DNA of 10,518 nt, taken from Actinomycetes bacterium (GTDB lineage: Bacteria > Actinomycetota > Acidimicrobiia > Acidimicrobiales > Acidimicrobiaceae). The stretch covers positions 1 to 10,518 of the forward strand of contig JAKAOC010000036.1 in assembly GCA_021823385.1 (NCBI GenBank). Reading direction: 5' to 3'. The translations under genes were made by a program, and so were the position numbers. This document shows positions 7,422 through 10,518 of this stretch, in pieces; the stretch's first letter is position 1; the number at the start of each line of letters is the position of its first letter. The notes below the pieces were generated by a model that worked only from the letters and a program-made list of their open reading frames with translations, did not search any database and was not told the DNA's origin.

Positions 7422-7550
7422 ATCCTGTAATTCGTCGTATTTTTCGGATAAAGTTGCGGTACGACGGCAGCGCGACGGGTATTGGATGAGTGAATGTTTT
7501 TCTCGCATAACATTGAAGTTGCGCGCCCTGCAAGACGAAGATGATTGTTG
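7422..7550 (+). promoter_or_regulatory. Spacer before pilB, presumed promoter and leader region
   Basis: This 129-base spacer is the only substantial gap on the plus strand after alaS. Its first 40 bases are clearly more A+T-rich than the surroundings, as expected of a promoter. Candidate elements are TTGCGG (7454-7459) and GGGTAT (7477-7482) with a 17-base spacer. GGGTAT resembles the -10 of actinobacterial SigF/SigB-type promoters, but the -35 match is poor. The spacer also carries an inverted repeat (7433-7466) and a 21-codon frame ending on the pilB start. No strong ribosome binding site precedes pilB. That it is regulatory is likely; the specific elements are tentative. Confidence 0.4.
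7433..7466. repeat. Inverted repeat CGTCGTA ... TACGACG in the aroE/pilB spacer
   Basis: Perfect 7-base arms at 7433-7439 and 7460-7466 are separated by 20 bases. G-T wobbles could extend the pairing slightly in RNA. It may be an operator site, a leader hairpin or the remnant of a terminator after aroE; no T-run follows it. Confidence 0.4.
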
Positions 7551-7551
7551 A
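7486..7551 (+). CDS. Possible 21-residue leader peptide coupled to pilB
   Basis: An ATG at 7486 opens a 21-codon frame starting MSECFSRITLK and ending in DEDDC. Its TGA (7549-7551) shares one base with the pilB ATG (TGATG), an arrangement typical of translational coupling. The same frame stays open upstream into aroE, so the start is not fixed by a stop. There is no strong ribosome binding site, only GACGGG (7475-7479 region) at a loose distance. No family was recognised. It may be a real leader peptide that feeds ribosomes to pilB, or a chance frame. Confidence 0.25.
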   Translation: MSECFSRITLKLRALQDEDDC

Positions 7552-9296
7552 TGACCACAACTGGACCGCCACAATCGTCGGTTGACCTCCACCCGGTCCG
7601 GCGGGCCAATCCGCAGATCGGCTCTGCACAGGCTTTCTCTCCGCTTGCCCGTTTTTTGCTCCAGGACGGCGTGGTTTCGGAGGAGAACCTCCGCAAGGCG
7701 TCCGAGGAACAGCGCAGGCGCAACGTCCCACTTTCCCGCGTTCTCATCGAGCGCCGCCTCGTGGACGAGGCCGTGCTCGGCAAGATGCTGGCCACCAGGC
7801 TCGGGCTCGAATATGTGGATCTCAGCAAGATAGCCATCGATCCCTCCGCGGCGTCGATGGTTCCGCGGGTGCTCGCTGTCAAACACGAGATGATTCCGGT
7901 AGGCTTTCGCGACTCCCGTGTGGTAATCGCCGCGGCCGATCCCAATAACGTCCAGGGAATCGATGATTTCCGCGCATATTTGCGCAAGGACTTGCTGCTT
8001 GTCGTGGCGGCGCGCTCCGCGGTTCTGGGCGCCATCGAGCGGCTGGTGGGGCTGTCTTCGGACACCGTCGAAGCAAATGCGAAGGCTGCCGTCGAGCAAA
8101 GCGAGGTGGATAGCCAGCTCCCGGAGATCACCGAAGACGGCCCGATTGTGAAGTTGGTGAACGCCACCATCGCCCAGGCGGTGGCGGACCGATCCAGCGA
8201 TATTCACATCGAGCCGGCCGCGGACTCGGTCAAAATTCGACATCGCATAGACGGAGTGCTGCACAACGTCTCCTCCATGCCTCGCAACCTGCACGCGGCG
8301 ATCGTCTCCCGCGTGAAGATCATGGCCGATCTGAACATCGCCGAGCGCCGAGTGCCCCAGGACGGCCGCATCTCGGGAATGATCTCCGGCCGTCAGCTGG
8401 ACCTGCGCGTCGCAACGTTGCCCACCATCTACGGCGAAAAGGTGGTGCTGCGAATCCTGGAGAGCGCCACGGCCATGATGGACCTAGAGGAGCTCGGGTT
8501 CCTCCCCGAGTCGCTCGAGCGCTACCGGTCGGCGTTCATGAAGCCTTATGGCACGATCCTGGTGACCGGCCCGACCGGCTCCGGCAAGTCGACCACGCTC
8601 TACGCAACGCTCAACGTTCTGAATTCGCCAACCAAGAACGTGATCACGGTCGAGGATCCCGTCGAGTACCGGATTCCGGGCATCAACCAGTTGCAGGTGA
8701 ACCCGAAGGCGGGGCTCTCGTTCTCCAGCGCCCTGAAATCCATCCTCCGCTCCGACCCCGACATTGTCATGGTCGGCGAAATTCGTGACCATGAGACGGC
8801 GGGGACGGCCATAGAGCTGGCGCTAACCGGCCACCTCGTCCTCTCTTCGCTGCACACAAATGACGCCCCCTCGACGCCGGCTCGCCTCATAGAGATGGGG
8901 GTGGAGCCGTACCTGGTGTCGAGCGCCCTGGACTGCGTGGTGGCTCAGCGCCTCGCGAGGCGTTTATGTGACAACTGCAAGCTCGCCTACAAGCCAACTG
9001 AAGAGGAGCTGGTCGCAGCCCGCTGGGACGACGGGCGTGTCGAGCCGCCGAGGGAGCTGTTCAAGGCGGCCGGGTGCCCGGTCTGTTCGAACACCGGCTA
9101 TCGGGGACGCATCGCGATCCATGAGGTCATGAACATCTCGGACGAGATGGAGCGCTTGATCGCCTCGGCCGGCAAGAGTCACGAAATTCGGCAACTGGCG
9201 CTCGAGGAGGGCATGATGCCCATGCGCTTGGCCGGTTTCAGGCAGGTGGCGTCTGGTGTCACCTCTGTAGACGAAATACTTCGCGTCATTGCATAG
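7551..9296 (+). CDS. pilB: Type IV pilus extension ATPase PilB (GspE/PulE family)
   Basis: A 581-residue hexameric secretion ATPase that powers pilus assembly from the cytoplasmic face of the inner membrane. An N-terminal GspE-N/MshEN-type domain (about 28-95) contains LARFLLQDGVVSEENL and ends LGLEYVDLS, followed by a second N-terminal subdomain to about 170. The ATPase part has SSDIHIEP (215-222), IRHRIDGVL (229-237), Walker A GPTGSGKSTT (340-349), the Asp box VEDPVEY (367-373), Walker B IVMVGEIRD (405-413) and the His box LTGHLVLSSLHTND (425-438). Zinc-binding cysteines Cys473/Cys476 and Cys509/Cys512 favour PilB/GspE over PilT. A stop at 7542-7544 limits the start to TTG 7545, TTG 7548 or ATG 7551; the ATG is preferred. 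It follows aroE by 129 bases and pilT by only 9, so it probably opens the pilus operon. PilB rather than a type II secretion GspE is inferred from the PilT neighbour. Confidence 0.93.
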   Translation: MTTTGPPQSSVDLHPVRRANPQIGSAQAFSPLARFLLQDGVVSEENLRKASEEQRRRNVPLSRVLIERRLVDEAVLGKMLATRLGLEYVDLSKIAIDPSAASMVPRVLAVKHEMIPVGFRDSRVVIAAADPNNVQGIDDFRAYLRKDLLLVVAARSAVLGAIERLVGLSSDTVEANAKAAVEQSEVDSQLPEITEDGPIVKLVNATIAQAVADRSSDIHIEPAADSVKIRHRIDGVLHNVSSMPRNLHAAIVSRVKIMADLNIAERRVPQDGRISGMISGRQLDLRVATLPTIYGEKVVLRILESATAMMDLEELGFLPESLERYRSAFMKPYGTILVTGPTGSGKSTTLYATLNVLNSPTKNVITVEDPVEYRIPGINQLQVNPKAGLSFSSALKSILRSDPDIVMVGEIRDHETAGTAIELALTGHLVLSSLHTNDAPSTPARLIEMGVEPYLVSSALDCVVAQRLARRLCDNCKLAYKPTEEELVAARWDDGRVEPPRELFKAAGCPVCSNTGYRGRIAIHEVMNISDEMERLIASAGKSHEIRQLALEEGMMPMRLAGFRQVASGVTSVDEILRVIA

Positions 9297-9299
9297 GAG
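9295..9299 (+). promoter_or_regulatory. Ribosome binding site fixing the GTG start of pilT (AGGAG)
   Basis: AGGAG overlaps the pilB TAG stop and lies 6 bases before GTG 9306, ideal spacing. The internal ATG at 9849, where a canonical PilT would begin, has no comparable site. This is the main evidence that the N-terminal extension is translated. Confidence 0.75.
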
Positions 9300-9305
9300 C
9301 GGCGG

Positions 9306-10518
9306 GTGGAAACTGAGGCGTTGATAGGGGCTCTTGTCAGCACGGGCAAGGGGGAGGACGGGCAACTTCGTGGAGCAATCGGCCACCTCTCCAACCCGGT
9401 GGCGATCGCCAGGGCGCTCTTCGCGGAGCTGGGCATGTCAGAGGAGGAAGCCACCAGGGAGATGGCCTCAGCGGCGGGCTTGCCTTATGCAACCAGCGCC
9501 GAGGTACTCTCCTCCACGATGGTTGAGACCCTGGCCAAGCCCGAGATCTTCGATAACCACGGAGTCGTCCCCTACGACATCAAGGAGGGGCGCCTGCGGG
9601 CGGCGGCTGTCGATCCTTACGTTCCCGGCCTGGCCCAGCGCTTGGAGCAGGCTCTGGGATCCGGAGTCGACCTCGCGCAGATCTCGCTGGACGGGATGAA
9701 TTCAGCCGCCATTGCGCTCTTCGGCTCCCAGCCCGCGCAGGCCTTCTTCGAGCGACAGTCCGCGAATGCGAAAGCCGAGACGAATTCCCAGGCCCCCGGA
9801 GGGGACGAACTCGTTTCCATCGCGCGACTCGACTCGTCGCTACCAACGATGGCTGAGCTGCTTGCGATCGTGAACCAAAGGGGAGCCTCGGACCTGCACC
9901 TGACAGCGGGGTCGAAGCCGACCATTCGCATCGACGGCGAGTTGGTGAAGGTCGACCACGCCCCGGTGCTCGACCCGGTAAACATTCGCGAGCTCGTCTA
10001 TTCGATCCTCACCGATGCCCAGCGCGACCGCTTCGAGTCCTCACGCGAGCTGGACGCCTCCTACGGCATCGCGGGCCTCGGCCGATTCAGGGTGAACGTC
10101 TTCCGCCAGCGCGGCAGCGTGGGTGCCGTAATGCGCGCCATTCCGGCCAAGATCCAGTCGCTGGATTCCCTCGGCTTGCCCAAGGTGGTCGAGTCCTTCG
10201 CCTCCATACCGCGCGGCCTTGTGCTGGTCACCGGGCCTACAGGGTCGGGCAAGTCCACCACGCTTGCCTCGATCATCGATGTGATCAACTCCAGCCGCGA
10301 CTGCCACATCATGACCGTGGAGGACCCGATCGAATTTCTGCACGGCCACAAGCGGGCGCTGGTGAATCAACGTGAGGTGGGGGAGGACACGATGGGGTTC
10401 TCCGATGCACTCCGCCACGTACTGCGCCAGGATCCCGACGTCATCCTGGTCGGTGAGCTTCGCGACATGGAGACCATCTCGATGGCCCTGACTGCTGCGG
10501 AGACCGGTCACGCCGTCT
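9306..10518 (+). CDS. pilT: PilT-type retraction ATPase with GspE-N-like N-terminal extension (partial, 3' end missing)
   Basis: The first 404 residues of a PilT-family ATPase, which drives pilus retraction and twitching; the C-terminus lies beyond the right edge. Residues from about 181 match canonical PilT: MAELLAIVNQRGASDLHLT (182-200), Walker A GPTGSGKSTT (310-319), Asp box VEDPIEF (338-344), Walker B VILVGELRD (379-387) and the start of the His box AAETGH (397-402). Before this, about 180 extra residues resemble the N-terminal domain of GspE/PilB: helices around ARALFAELGMSEEEA, AAGLPY (56-61), HGVVPYDIKEGRLRAAAVDP (85-104), then LFG (138-140) and a low-complexity linker (about 150-178). 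The GTG start has AGGAG at 6 bases and overlaps the end of pilB, indicating one operon. The ATPase type is secure; the homology of the extension is judged by pattern only. Confidence 0.9.
   Translation, partial: METEALIGALVSTGKGEDGQLRGAIGHLSNPVAIARALFAELGMSEEEATREMASAAGLPYATSAEVLSSTMVETLAKPEIFDNHGVVPYDIKEGRLRAAAVDPYVPGLAQRLEQALGSGVDLAQISLDGMNSAAIALFGSQPAQAFFERQSANAKAETNSQAPGGDELVSIARLDSSLPTMAELLAIVNQRGASDLHLTAGSKPTIRIDGELVKVDHAPVLDPVNIRELVYSILTDAQRDRFESSRELDASYGIAGLGRFRVNVFRQRGSVGAVMRAIPAKIQSLDSLGLPKVVESFASIPRGLVLVTGPTGSGKSTTLASIIDVINSSRDCHIMTVEDPIEFLHGHKRALVNQREVGEDTMGFSDALRHVLRQDPDVILVGELRDMETISMALTAAETGHAV

Noticed and set aside
7545..7550. TTG codons at 7545 and 7548 as the pilB start
   Set aside because: They are possible and cannot be excluded, but the adjacent ATG at 7551 is the stronger codon and changes the protein by only one or two residues.
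6918..8294. 458-codon minus-strand open frame spanning the end of aroE, the spacer and the start of pilB
   Set aside because: It is antisense to two well-supported genes with no recognisable motif. Its crossing of the spacer is curious, but the composition is that of a shadow frame.
9849..9851. Internal ATG as the true pilT start, giving a canonical-length PilT
   Set aside because: There is no ribosome binding site before it, whereas GTG 9306 has AGGAG at 6 bases and the frame stays open through the intervening 543 bases with protein-like composition.
1..10518. CRISPR arrays, tRNA or rRNA genes, insertion sequences, attachment sites
   Set aside because: No direct-repeat array, tRNA-like cloverleaf, rRNA segment, transposase or terminal inverted repeats were recognised by reading; nearly all of the window is accounted for by the eight long genes.

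Overview
The window is a G+C-rich chromosomal segment of a bacterium, most likely a member of the Actinomycetota. The main reason is gene order: alaS, ruvX, mltG and aroE run head to tail, with aspS and rarA close by. From memory this matches the Mycobacterium tuberculosis Rv2552c-Rv2572c neighbourhood. An actinobacterial-style AroE motif (VTMPHK) and a likely non-discriminating AspRS agree with it. Type IV pilus ATPases directly after aroE suggest a deeper branch such as Acidimicrobiia or a relative rather than a mycobacterium; this lineage guess is inference.

Layout. Positions 1-2242 lie on the minus strand: aspS, followed 16 bases downstream by the 5' part of rarA, which runs off the left edge. 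A 159-base gap (2243-2401) separates aspS from the divergent alaS. From 2402 to the right edge everything is on the plus strand: alaS, ruvX (TTG start), mltG, aroE (4-base overlap with mltG), a 129-base spacer, pilB, and pilT, which runs off the right edge. Spacings are short or overlapping except at the aspS/alaS gap and the aroE/pilB spacer, so these two stretches are the likely promoter regions.

Function. The left and middle parts are housekeeping: two tRNA synthetases (Asp and Ala), a replication-stress AAA+ ATPase (RarA), a pre-16S rRNA nuclease/resolvase-like protein (RuvX), an inner-membrane glycan terminase (MltG) and a shikimate pathway enzyme (AroE). The right part starts a type IV pilus locus with the extension motor (PilB) and the retraction motor (PilT).

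No wholly unknown system is visible. The points that most deserve a second look are the PilT, which carries a roughly 180-residue N-terminal extension resembling the N-terminal domain of GspE/PilB motors; a 21-codon reading frame whose stop overlaps the pilB start codon; an AroE with several substrate-site substitutions; and a RarA whose Walker A motif lacks the near-invariant glycine before the lysine.
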